A program made the position numbers and the translations under genes. Below, piece after piece: positions 50,750 through 58,482 of a stretch of 64,000 nucleotides of DNA. Below the pieces are notes generated by a model that had not been told where the DNA came from, made no database searches, and saw nothing but the letters and a program-made list of their open reading frames with translations. Numbering within the stretch: the stretch's first letter is position 1; each line of letters starts with the position of its first letter. Source of the stretch: Elusimicrobiota bacterium (GTDB lineage: Bacteria; Elusimicrobiota; Elusimicrobia; UBA1565; UBA9628); contig JAHFCF010000003.1 in assembly GCA_023249645.1 (NCBI GenBank), positions 1 through 64,000 of the forward strand, given 5' to 3'.

Positions 50750-51645
50750 ATGACCATGTCCCCTGAAAAAGATTCGCGTTCCGTAGTGCAACAACCTGTT
50801 GCACACATGGCTAGGCTGCCGGCCAACTACAAGGAATTTCTAGAAGACATCAAAACTCGTATCCATTCCGCCCAGATCAAGGCTGCCCTTTCGGCTAATC
50901 GGGAATTGATCATGTTGTGCTGGGACTTGGGTCAGTCCATCGTTGAGCGTCAACGACGAGAAGGATGGGGGAAAGCTGTCGTCGGGCGATTAGCCGCTGA
51001 CCTCCAAAAAGAGTTTCCGGGAGTGGGAGGTTTTTCTGGCGGAAATCTTTGGCGTATGAGGGGCTTTTTTCTTGGCTACACGGAGGCGGCAAAGAATCTC
51101 GCGCAGCCTGCGCGAGAATTGAACGGTCGAAAGATGCCCACTATTTTGGGACAGATTCCTTTGACTTCCTGACTTTGGCGAAAGACGCCCGGGAACGAGA
51201 TTTGGAGCGAGGGCTGCTCGTGCATTTGAGGGACTTTCTTGTGGAACTTGGCAAGGGATTCGCCTTTGTGGGAAGCCAATATCACCTGGAGGTGGGTGAC
51301 CAAGATTTCTATCTGGACCTATTGTTCTATCATCTGCACTTGCGCTGCTATGTGGTCATTGACATCAAGATGGCCGAATTCAAACCGGAATACGCTGGAA
51401 AGATGAATTTCTATCTCTCGGCCGTTGATGACCGGCTGCGTCATGAGGATGATAATCCGACGATCGGCATCGTCTTATGCAAGTCCAAGAACCGTGTCGT
51501 GGCGGAGTACGCGTTGCGCGAGACGCGCAGACCCATCGGAGTGTCGGCCTACCGCCTGACGAAGGCGCTGCCTGAGAAACTCAAGAGAATATTGCCTGCC
51601 ATTAGGGAGATTGAGGCGGAATTTAAGGACCCGAAGAAGAGGTGA
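50750..51645 (+). pseudogene. DUF1016 (YhcG-type PD-(D/E)XK) nuclease, internally deleted and frameshifted
   Basis: Frame A (50750-51172) encodes a good DUF1016 N-terminal domain (ELIMLCWDLGQSIVERQRRE, GWGKAVVGRLAADLQKEFPG, ARELNGRKMPTILGQIP) and then stops after LTS. Frame B, overlapping from about 51150, continues with the C-terminal nuclease (DSFDFLTL, LEVGDQDFYLDLLFYHLHLR, EFKPEYAGKMNFYLS, PTIGIVLCKSKNRVVAEYAL). The segment that normally lies between (WGHN..., roughly 70-100 residues) is missing, so a deletion joined two distant points out of frame near 51155. The PDDEXK catalytic residues survive in the C-terminal part, but no intact protein can be made without recoding. Confidence 0.82.
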
Positions 51646-51653
51646 GGTCTTGC

Positions 51654-53471
51654 TCAGTCGTGGCTTTCTTCGGAATCCGGAGAGGCCCAGGATTCCAGTT
51701 CTTTTTCCAGGGCAGCCGCTGCGGGATCGTTGGCGGAGGCTTCGAAGACTGTCCGACAAGCCCAGAGGATGTGGGTGGCGATGGCGACCGTGGTCCAATG
51801 CTCCGGGAGTTCTCCAGAGAGGATTTGGCGCACGAACTCGTTCACATAAGCTGTGCGAGAGGCCAGGGCTTTCGCATCAGCGGCTTGGAGGCGCGTGAAA
51901 ATCCCTTCCAACGTGGGCTGGACCTTCTGGATGAGGATCGCGCGCTTGGCTTTTGCGTCGAAATCGCGCAGCGCGGCAACCGCTTCCTCGCGCGACCTGG
52001 CCTTGGCCTGAGAGATGACCTGATTTTCTATGCGGACCTTCTCCTGGCGGAACTGGTGGTCTTTCTCTCCGGAGATCGATTGCTCGATGATAAGCAGTGC
52101 GAATAACGAGGCGATAGGCCAATAAAAGTGGCAGAGCCCCAAATAGCTCAACGTGATCCCGACGATCCCGCAGAACAACAATGCTTTGTCGAAAAGAGCG
52201 TGATCCTGCCGCGCCTGGTCGATTTTCCGGGCGAGTTGGACGGCCATGGACATGGGGGCGCCTGGAACGCTGGGCTTGGCTTTGGGGCCGGACAAGAGCA
52301 GCGTTGCTGCCAATAGGGTGCAAGCCATCATGACGGGCAGGCCCAAGGCCGGCCAGGTCACGGCCCAGGCCAAAGACGCAAAATTGAAATTCCAAAGATA
52401 GACCAGAGCGCAGACTTCCAGGGCATTGGCGATCTTGTCGATGGAATGGGCATTCTTGTAGGGGGTGGATGGCTGGGAAGCGCGATGGGAAGCGACGGCG
52501 GCCATGGCGGTGTTGAAGAGAGCCCATGCGCCCAAAAAGGCATGTCCCGCACTGAACAGGGAGATGGTGCCGGCGCCCACGGAGCTTGCGGCGCGCAGAA
52601 TGGCGGGGTAGGAGACGACGATCCCAAAGACTGCGGAAAGACCGAGGACGCTTCCCAACCACTCGCTTTTTTCCAACAGACGGCGCATGCTCCAACGGAA
52701 AAGATTCTCATTTTCCGGACGCTGATAAGGTTCGCGGATGACATTCTTGACGGCCATGAGCGTCCGTGTGACAGAATGGACTGCCGGGTCGGCCTCAAGC
52801 TCTTCCAAGGATCCTTCAGGCACCACGCCATGGATGCCGGCGAAGGATGTCAGCTCAAAGCTGCCGACTTCCACCCCATAGTCCCTGACAAAGCCATATT
52901 TGGCGTGCAGATCCTCGACGATGGCCGTCACCACGGCCTCCCAGCCCGGATTTTTCAGCATCACGAGTACGGTGACTTCGCCTTGGGATGATTTTTTGTA
53001 TGGACGCTGGTCGAGTGCTTTGGGAGTCGGGCCAAGTTCTCCTTTAGCGGAGTTTTCTGACGGCGGCTGGCTCTCAGCCATGGCTGAGAGCCCCTCATAG
53101 ACTCTGCTCAAGATCTGCGGCAGGTCTTTTGGCGAGGCGGCTCCAAGATTCGCTCCGAGTTGATGAAGGCCCGGCAAAAAAGTCTGAATCTCTTTTTTCT
53201 GGGGCTGCAGGGGCATCGTGCCCATGGAGGTCTGGAATGCGGGAATCGGAGACGTCGGCATGCTCAGGACGTCCGCGGTCCTCTCAAAAGTGGGAAGGAG
53301 GGGAAATCCATGAGAGGGCGCCGCGCCCACAGGCATGGTCAGCATGATCGGAGCCGCGACTCTGCCTCGGGAGACCGCCAGGGGCAGCTGCGCGAACGCG
53401 CTGGGAGGCACCGAGGTGAGGACGAGTGCCAGAGAGATGACGGAGGCGATCATCCGTAGGATTCTCTTCAC
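51654..53471 (-). CDS. Exported membrane protein with an I9/prodomain-like segment
   Basis: The 605-residue product starts at GTG and has a signal peptide (MIASVISLALVLTSVPPSAFA). The region to about residue 160 is low in complexity and Pro/Met-rich. Residues about 165-240 (VTVLVMLKNPGW to SVTRTLMAVKNV) look like an inhibitor-I9/subtilisin-propeptide fold: a LHAKYGF helix, then FAGIHGVVPEGSLEELEADP. No peptidase domain follows. Instead there are about six hydrophobic segments (about 270-480) and a charged C-terminal helical region. I do not recognise the whole. The layout resembles the unknown protein at 35962. Confidence 0.6.
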   Translation of the reverse strand: MKRILRMIASVISLALVLTSVPPSAFAQLPLAVSRGRVAAPIMLTMPVGAAPSHGFPLLPTFERTADVLSMPTSPIPAFQTSMGTMPLQPQKKEIQTFLPGLHQLGANLGAASPKDLPQILSRVYEGLSAMAESQPPSENSAKGELGPTPKALDQRPYKKSSQGEVTVLVMLKNPGWEAVVTAIVEDLHAKYGFVRDYGVEVGSFELTSFAGIHGVVPEGSLEELEADPAVHSVTRTLMAVKNVIREPYQRPENENLFRWSMRRLLEKSEWLGSVLGLSAVFGIVVSYPAILRAASSVGAGTISLFSAGHAFLGAWALFNTAMAAVASHRASQPSTPYKNAHSIDKIANALEVCALVYLWNFNFASLAWAVTWPALGLPVMMACTLLAATLLLSGPKAKPSVPGAPMSMAVQLARKIDQARQDHALFDKALLFCGIVGITLSYLGLCHFYWPIASLFALLIIEQSISGEKDHQFRQEKVRIENQVISQAKARSREEAVAALRDFDAKAKRAILIQKVQPTLEGIFTRLQAADAKALASRTAYVNEFVRQILSGELPEHWTTVAIATHILWACRTVFEASANDPAAAALEKELESWASPDSEESHD

Positions 53472-53506
53472 GCAAGTAATTCTATCAGAGAAGCTCTAAA
53501 ACTCTC

Positions 53507-53558
53507 TGGGTCTTTTGGCCCTGAAATCTTCGGCAAAGGTCCTAGGCCTTTCTAGGCC
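53507..53558. promoter_or_regulatory. TAGGYCTTT-like repeat cluster in divergent intergenic region
   Basis: TGGGTCTTTTGG (53507), AAGGTCCTAGGCCTTT (from 53536) and CTAGGCCCC (53552) lie between two divergent exported-protein genes. They match the clusters at 35854 and 45507, but the spacing is less regular here. Confidence 0.4.
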
Positions 53559-53576
53559 CCAAGGCCCTATGCTAGC

Positions 53577-54149
53577 ATGATAAGCCTTATGCGTCTGAGC
53601 CACCGGATGGCAGCATCCGCTGTCGCGATCACGGCTTCCTTTCTTTTTTTCCTGTCGCACCTTCAGAACGAAAAGGCCCGGCAGGAGCGGGATATCGAGT
53701 TCAATTCTCAGCTGCTGTCCGAGAGCCTGAGAGAAAGCGTCGAGCCTCTTCTCAGGCGCGACCCCGAAGGGCGACTGGATTCCCTGGTGGAGAAGTTCGG
53801 CCATCGCGGGAGGTTCGCCGGCATGGCTGTTTTCGATCGGCACCAGGCTCTGGCCGTGACCGGGAGCCTGAGATCCCTGCTGGCCTCGCCGCCGAAGCTC
53901 ATCGCCGAGTGTTTGCGCAAAGATGCTGCCGTCGCCGCCTTTGAGCGGATCGGCAAGCGGGGGCTCTACATCAACGCTCTGCCGCTGCATCGTCGAGAAA
54001 AGCTCGTCGGCGTTCTGGCGACCTTCCATGACACGTCCTATATCGATGTCCGGCTGGCGCGTCTGTGGCGCAGCAACATCGAGCATGTCGTCATTCAGAT
54101 GCTTCTTTTCATCGTCGTCCTGATCGCGCTGCGGAAATTGTTCCATTGA
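53577..54149 (+). CDS. Two-helix membrane protein with periplasmic sensor-like domain and no output domain
   Basis: The 190-residue protein has a membrane helix at each end (about 10-27 and 168-186, VVIQMLLFIVVLIALRKLF). A soluble domain of about 135 residues lies between and resembles a small periplasmic sensor (ERDIEFNSQLLSESLRESVE, GMAVFDRHQALAVTG, LVGVLATFHDTSYID). Usually such a module continues into HAMP plus an enzymatic domain; here the protein stops four residues after the second helix. No continuation is visible in other frames before the next gene. It may be a truncated sensor or an accessory subunit. ATG 53589 is an alternative start. Confidence 0.6.
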   Translation: MISLMRLSHRMAASAVAITASFLFFLSHLQNEKARQERDIEFNSQLLSESLRESVEPLLRRDPEGRLDSLVEKFGHRGRFAGMAVFDRHQALAVTGSLRSLLASPPKLIAECLRKDAAVAAFERIGKRGLYINALPLHRREKLVGVLATFHDTSYIDVRLARLWRSNIEHVVIQMLLFIVVLIALRKLFH

Positions 54150-54154
54150 AAGGG

Positions 54155-54160
54155 TATAAT
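54155..54160 (+). promoter_or_regulatory. -10 box for DUF4384 lipoprotein gene
   Basis: TATAAT lies 19 bases before ATG 54180 and 5 bases after the preceding stop codon. AGAGG lies between. The -35 region is not recognisable. Confidence 0.45.
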
Positions 54161-54179
54161 CAGTGAAGAGGTGAATGCC

Positions 54180-55172
54180 ATGAGACGATGGGTCCTGCTC
54201 GCGCCGTTCTTATTCGCCTTGACCGCCTGCCATCAGCGCCGCGCCGCACCTGCGGCTCCGTTAGTCGATGAGGTCCGGGCCCGCGCGGAGAAGGCCTTCC
54301 ATGAGATAGGTTCAGGCGCGACAGCGGCGCCGGTGAAGCCTTCCATAGCCCCGGTGCCCGAGGTGCCGGTTGCTGTCTCCAAGATCGGCGAGCCGGACGC
54401 GTCTCTGGGCTGCACCTGGGTCGAGACAGAGGCTACTGTTCCCGTCAGCGGGGCGCAGACCCGAGACCAGGCCCGCGCTTCGTCCGTTGAGGAGGCCCGC
54501 GAGACGGCCATGCGCGACCTCTTGGGCGTGGATCTCAGCAACCGTTCGCTGACCTTCCAACAGGACGGTCTGCGCGGGCAGAACACGTTGCTCGAGAACA
54601 TGCTTCGCGCCACGCGCCGCGGCTGCGTCTTGAAGGAGAAGATATCTGCCGAAGAGTACCGAGACCTGGGCGCCTGCCGGCAATGCGCCTATTTCGTACA
54701 CCTGCGTTCCTGCATCAAGGAGAGGGCCTCTGACGCGGACAAGGATTTTCATGTCGAGATCGCGCTCAACCGCGACAATATGGTCGAGGGCGACGAGGCC
54801 AAGCTCTCGATCACCTCCAGCCGCGACGCCTATCTCTACGTCTACGACGTGGGCATGAATTCCGACACCTCGCTCATCGCGCCCAATGAGATCTTCCCCC
54901 GGATCCTGGTGAAGGCGGGAGAGGCCTGGGTGTATCCCGATGACGCCGCGGCTAAGCGCGGAGTCCATCTCGTCGCCCAGCTGCCGGAGGGCAAGCCCCC
55001 GGTCTCCGCCGAGGTCGTGCGCGTGGTGGCGGCTAAGACTCCCCTGCCGGCCAAACTTGTCGACCCGGCCAATGGCGGGTATCTGGGCGTCATGCAGAGG
55101 CTCAACGCCTCGCCCTACGAGTGGGTCGAGGACGCGGCGGCCTTCACGATCTACCCCGCCAAGGGAAAGTGA
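54180..55172 (+). CDS. DUF4384-type lipoprotein
   Basis: ATG 54180 is preferred over the in-frame GTG at 54171 because AGAGG lies just before it. The lipobox is FALTAC (Cys17). The 330-residue product has an Ala/Pro/Val linker and a middle region with several Cys (CTWVE, GCVLKEK, CRQCAYFVHLRSC). A C-terminal DUF4384 domain (about 195-325) reads HVEIALNRDNMVEGDEAKLS, DAYLYVYDVG. DUF4384 proteins are surface or periplasmic and often occur with signalling or secretion systems; the function is unknown. It is 10 bases ahead of the deoB-like gene. Confidence 0.72.
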   Translation: MRRWVLLAPFLFALTACHQRRAAPAAPLVDEVRARAEKAFHEIGSGATAAPVKPSIAPVPEVPVAVSKIGEPDASLGCTWVETEATVPVSGAQTRDQARASSVEEARETAMRDLLGVDLSNRSLTFQQDGLRGQNTLLENMLRATRRGCVLKEKISAEEYRDLGACRQCAYFVHLRSCIKERASDADKDFHVEIALNRDNMVEGDEAKLSITSSRDAYLYVYDVGMNSDTSLIAPNEIFPRILVKAGEAWVYPDDAAAKRGVHLVAQLPEGKPPVSAEVVRVVAAKTPLPAKLVDPANGGYLGVMQRLNASPYEWVEDAAAFTIYPAKGK

Positions 55173-55182
55173 GCACGACGCC

Positions 55183-56457
55183 ATGAAGCCCACGGTTCTA
55201 CTTTTGGTCTTGGACGCGGTGGGCGCTTCCACCCTGGAATATCTGCTGGACCATTATCCCGGCCGGCCCAAGCTGCCCAATCTCTCGCGCCTGGGCTTGT
55301 CCCGTATTCTGGCGCCGCGCTTTGCTGGGCGTCTGGGCGCGGATGGAGGACGGACCTACGCTGCGCGCGTGGAGCAGGCCTCGGCCTCTGCCGACTCGGT
55401 CATCGGCCACCGCGAGATGGTCGGCATCGTGGACCCGGGCGTCTACGAGCTTTTCCCAAAAGGTTTCCCAAAGGACTATATCAAGGCGCTGGAGGTCAAG
55501 ATCGGGCGGCGGACCATCTTCAACAAGATGGCCGGAGGCATGGAGGCCATCGCCCTCAACGCCGACGAGCATGAGAAGACCGGCCGTCCCATCGTCTACG
55601 CCAGCAAATGCGATCCTCTGATCCAGATCGCCATGAACGAGGCCGTCATCCCGGTGCCGGAACAGCATCGCATCGCGGAGACGGCCTTCTGCTTGGCGCG
55701 CGAGATGGGCATCCCGGTCACGCGCGCCATCGCCCGGGCCTATGTGCGCGCTCCCAACGGCGAGATCACGCGCACGGTCAATCGGCACGATGCCGTCCTG
55801 CCCCTGCCGGGTCCGACCCTGGTGGATGTGCTGCGTGAGGCCGGCGTCTGGACCGTGGCCGTGGGCAAGACGAGCGACCTGGTCACGACGGCCTACCACG
55901 AGCGCATCAAGCTTTCCCGGCGGGATTTCCTGGACCCGGCCCTGGGCCTGCGCTTCGTGCATCCCAAGGGCAAGGACACCAACCCCTACAACATCCAGGG
56001 CACTCTCGACGCCCTCATCAGCGCGGCTCATGTCTACCGGCCGCACGGCACCTTCATTTTCTCGAACCTTGTGGACGCGGACAGCGTCTACGGCCACACC
56101 AAGGACGTGCCCGGTGCCATCCGCTCTTTGGAAGAAGTAGACCGCATCCTTCCGCTTTTCCAGAAGAACCTCCGGAGGGGGGACTTCCTCATCATCACCG
56201 CGGACCATGGCATGGAGCACCGGCCCGATTACGGCTACCATCATAAGGAGCCGCTGCCCTTGATCGTGGAGTGCATCGGCGACGGCGCGGCCCTGGCGGC
56301 GGGGCGGCAGGTGAGGCCGGGAAGGAGCCTCTGCGAGATCGGCTACCGGGTCGCCCAGGCCTTCGGCTGCGAAAAGGAATACTGCCGCGATTGCGGCTTC
56401 CGGCCGCAGTGGCGAAAGAATTCCTCCGGGATCACGGTTTCAGGCCCGGATGTTTGA
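55183..56457 (+). CDS. deoB: Phosphopentomutase-like alkaline phosphatase superfamily enzyme
   Basis: ATG 55183 is used; the upstream frame is a shadow of the lipoprotein gene. The 424-residue protein begins MKPTVLLLVLDAVGASTLEY (first metal-binding Asp). It continues with ASADSVIGHREMVGI where the nucleophile is expected (Ser/Thr), FSNLVDADSVYGHT, and TADHGMEHRPDYGYHHKEPL. These match the DeoB order of metal ligands, although DeoB typically has TADHGNDP; the call is therefore to family level. A C-terminal Cys pair (CEKEYCRDCGF) is extra. The 3' end overlaps the convergent exchanger gene by 18 bases. Confidence 0.7.
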   Translation: MKPTVLLLVLDAVGASTLEYLLDHYPGRPKLPNLSRLGLSRILAPRFAGRLGADGGRTYAARVEQASASADSVIGHREMVGIVDPGVYELFPKGFPKDYIKALEVKIGRRTIFNKMAGGMEAIALNADEHEKTGRPIVYASKCDPLIQIAMNEAVIPVPEQHRIAETAFCLAREMGIPVTRAIARAYVRAPNGEITRTVNRHDAVLPLPGPTLVDVLREAGVWTVAVGKTSDLVTTAYHERIKLSRRDFLDPALGLRFVHPKGKDTNPYNIQGTLDALISAAHVYRPHGTFIFSNLVDADSVYGHTKDVPGAIRSLEEVDRILPLFQKNLRRGDFLIITADHGMEHRPDYGYHHKEPLPLIVECIGDGAALAAGRQVRPGRSLCEIGYRVAQAFGCEKEYCRDCGFRPQWRKNSSGITVSGPDV

Positions 56458-57654
56458 TATTCTGAAGCGCAAGGCCTGTTTGATGAGAGTGACGATCGAC
56501 CCGCGGCGTTCTGCCTTTGATAGAAGGGTGCAAGCCATGATCATGTAGGCTGCGGCGAAGCCATAGCGCACAGCAGTCTGCGGGAAGAAGACTTGGGCCC
56601 CGAATAAGATCAATAGGATCAGCGCTTCGCGCAGGGAAAATCGGAGATCCATCAGCATGGCCATGGCCATCAGAGACTGCGCTGATGTGAGGAATATCTC
56701 CTCGACTTGCCGTGCATCGAGAGGCATGGAAGCGAGGCTCTTGCCCGACACCGAGTAGGCGATCGGCAGCATCCCCACCAGAAGGGTCCACTGGTTGACC
56801 TTGGATGAGACGAGGGCCCTCAAAGCCACGGCAGGCTTGCCCTTGAGTGCGAAGATGGTGGCCACGATGAACTCCGGTGCTTCGGATGCCAGTGGGGCCA
56901 GCCATTGGACCAGCAGGAACTCCTCTATCCCGAATCGTCTTCCAGTCTCCAGAAGTCCTTCCGCGAAGGGTTTGGCGGACATGGCGATGGCTGCGGCGGC
57001 GAACAAGAACATCCCCGCCACGGTCCATCGCCTAGAAGCCTTCGGCAACTCGGCGATGACGAGTGCTGGGCCTTCGATCTGCGGCTCCTCCACGGCAGTT
57101 TTACAGGAGAGGAATCCGTATCCGGCGAACAGGGAGAGGAGAATGAAAGCATCTGCCAGGGAAAGGGTTCCTTTGATGGGGATGATGAAGGAATAGACGG
57201 TCGCGGCGAGGAGAGTGGCCAGCTCCAGGGCATTGTTCTCTGTCAGACGGATCTCGCGTTCTCCTCGTTTCCACCAGCAAGCGAGCAGGACCGCGGGCCA
57301 CCCGATCCCGATGAGGAGCCGATTGCCTCCCGTCATATTGGCAGTGGCATAGGCGGTATAGAGGGGGTCCTTGCCGGCGCTCCACGCGAAATAGATGTCG
57401 ACGGCATATTCGGGAAGGACGGCGATGAGAGCTAGGATCCCTATGGAGATGTTTTGAGGAAGGTCCATCTCCGCCGCTTCCGCGGCCCACGATAAGAGAA
57501 AGGCTGCTGCCAGGATGCATAAGCCTGGGAATAAAGCGGTCCATGGCTGCACCGGGTGCAACCCCAGGAGCTGCAGGATCATCCATTGAAGGCAGACGAC
57601 AACGGCGAAGAAGATGAATGCAAGATCGCGGGATCGTCGAGGAGTTGTTCCCAT
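56440..57654 (-). CDS. Sodium/calcium exchanger family membrane protein
   Basis: The 404-residue protein has about 11 membrane segments in two inverted halves. The alpha-1 repeat reads LIAVLPEYAVDIYFAW followed by TANMTGGNRLLIGIGWP. The alpha-2 repeat reads LAPLASEAPEFIVATIFAL followed by SSKVNQWTLLVGMLP. The acidic residues in PEY and SEAPEF are the ion ligands of this family (PF01699). The transported ion pair is not certain. The N-terminus is short, and a cytoplasmic loop links the halves (VEEPQIEGPALVIAELPKAS). Confidence 0.87.
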   Translation of the reverse strand: MGTTPRRSRDLAFIFFAVVVCLQWMILQLLGLHPVQPWTALFPGLCILAAAFLLSWAAEAAEMDLPQNISIGILALIAVLPEYAVDIYFAWSAGKDPLYTAYATANMTGGNRLLIGIGWPAVLLACWWKRGEREIRLTENNALELATLLAATVYSFIIPIKGTLSLADAFILLSLFAGYGFLSCKTAVEEPQIEGPALVIAELPKASRRWTVAGMFLFAAAAIAMSAKPFAEGLLETGRRFGIEEFLLVQWLAPLASEAPEFIVATIFALKGKPAVALRALVSSKVNQWTLLVGMLPIAYSVSGKSLASMPLDARQVEEIFLTSAQSLMAMAMLMDLRFSLREALILLILFGAQVFFPQTAVRYGFAAAYMIMACTLLSKAERRGSIVTLIKQALRFRISNIRA

Positions 57655-57722
57655 CTGATGGCGCAGTTCTAGCTTGTGATTCTATCAGTTTCTTGTTTAT
57701 GGTTGCTCGAACTTAAAATCGG

Positions 57723-57728
57723 TATACT
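57723..57728 (+). promoter_or_regulatory. -10 box deciding the start of the RNase HI gene
   Basis: TATACT ends 7 bases before ATG 57736; the in-frame ATG at 57676 lies upstream of it and would add a non-family N-terminus. Confidence 0.45.
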
Positions 57729-57735
57729 CCTTGAG

Positions 57736-58437
57736 ATGTCCATCCTGATCTATACGGACGGGGCCTGCTCGGGCAACCCAGGACCTGGCGGTTGGGCGGC
57801 CATCATCCTCGACTCAGAAAACCGCGTCAAGGAAATAGGCGGATCTTCTCCGAGGACCACGAACAACCGCATGGAGCTTTCAGCCGCGACCGCGGGTTTG
57901 CGGCTGATCGCTGCTGAACCCGGCCCGGCCGAGATCTTCACCGACTCTTCCTACATGATCTCAGGAGTGACCCGCTGGATGGCGCGCTGGAGGCGGCAAG
58001 GATGGGAGAGATCGGATGGCTCCAAGATCCTCAACCGGGACCTGTGGGAGGAGCTCGACGCCTTGGTGCGCAGACGGACGGACGGCGTTTCCTGGCATTA
58101 TGTCCGCGGGCACAATGACCATGCCGCCAATTCGCGCTGCGATGAGATCGCGGTCGCTTTTTCCCAAGGGCAATCGACCGTGCTTTACGATGGTATCCTG
58201 CCGGGCTATGCCGTCGATCTGACTCGGCCCAAGCCCGAGCCTTTGCCCCAGCCTGGTTCCTCGAAGTCCGGGTCTCGAAAAAAAGGCGGTTGGTATCTCA
58301 GCTTCCTAGATGGCAAGCTGGAAAGGCATTCGGCCTGGCCTGAGTGCCAGGCCCGCGTCCATGGCCAACCGGCACTATTTAAAAAAGTATCGACAAAAGA
58401 AGAAGAATCCGCGATCCTTAAGAAATGGGGTCTGTGA
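57736..58437 (+). CDS. rnhA: Ribonuclease HI with C-terminal viroplasmin-like domain
   Basis: Residues 1-145 of the 233-residue protein are RNase HI with catalytic Asp8 (IYTDGACSGNPGPGGWA), Glu47 (NNRMELSAA), Asp70 (FTDSSYMI) and Asp136 (NSRCDEIAV), plus His126 in RGHNDHAAN. After a Pro/Ser/Lys linker, residues about 185-233 (GWYLSFLDGKLERHSAWPEC, then VHGQPALFKK) match the viroplasmin/hybrid-binding domain that is N-terminal in eukaryotic RNase H1. Here it is C-terminal. It degrades RNA in RNA-DNA hybrids. The last codons and stop lie inside a REP-like element, so the C-terminus may have been set by insertion. Confidence 0.88.
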   Translation: MSILIYTDGACSGNPGPGGWAAIILDSENRVKEIGGSSPRTTNNRMELSAATAGLRLIAAEPGPAEIFTDSSYMISGVTRWMARWRRQGWERSDGSKILNRDLWEELDALVRRRTDGVSWHYVRGHNDHAANSRCDEIAVAFSQGQSTVLYDGILPGYAVDLTRPKPEPLPQPGSSKSGSRKKGGWYLSFLDGKLERHSAWPECQARVHGQPALFKKVSTKEEESAILKKWGL

Positions 58438-58481
58438 TATTTTGTAAGATAAATACGGAAAATACGGAAAGGTCTGACCCC
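58427..58481. repeat. REP-like element between rnhA and malQ
   Basis: GGGGTC (58427) and GACCCC (ending 58481) bound an AT-rich core with ATACGGAAAATACGGAAA. The outer sequence matches the class of the 32145 hairpin. It contains the rnhA stop codon and ends one base before malQ. Confidence 0.6.
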
Positions 58482-58482
58482 A

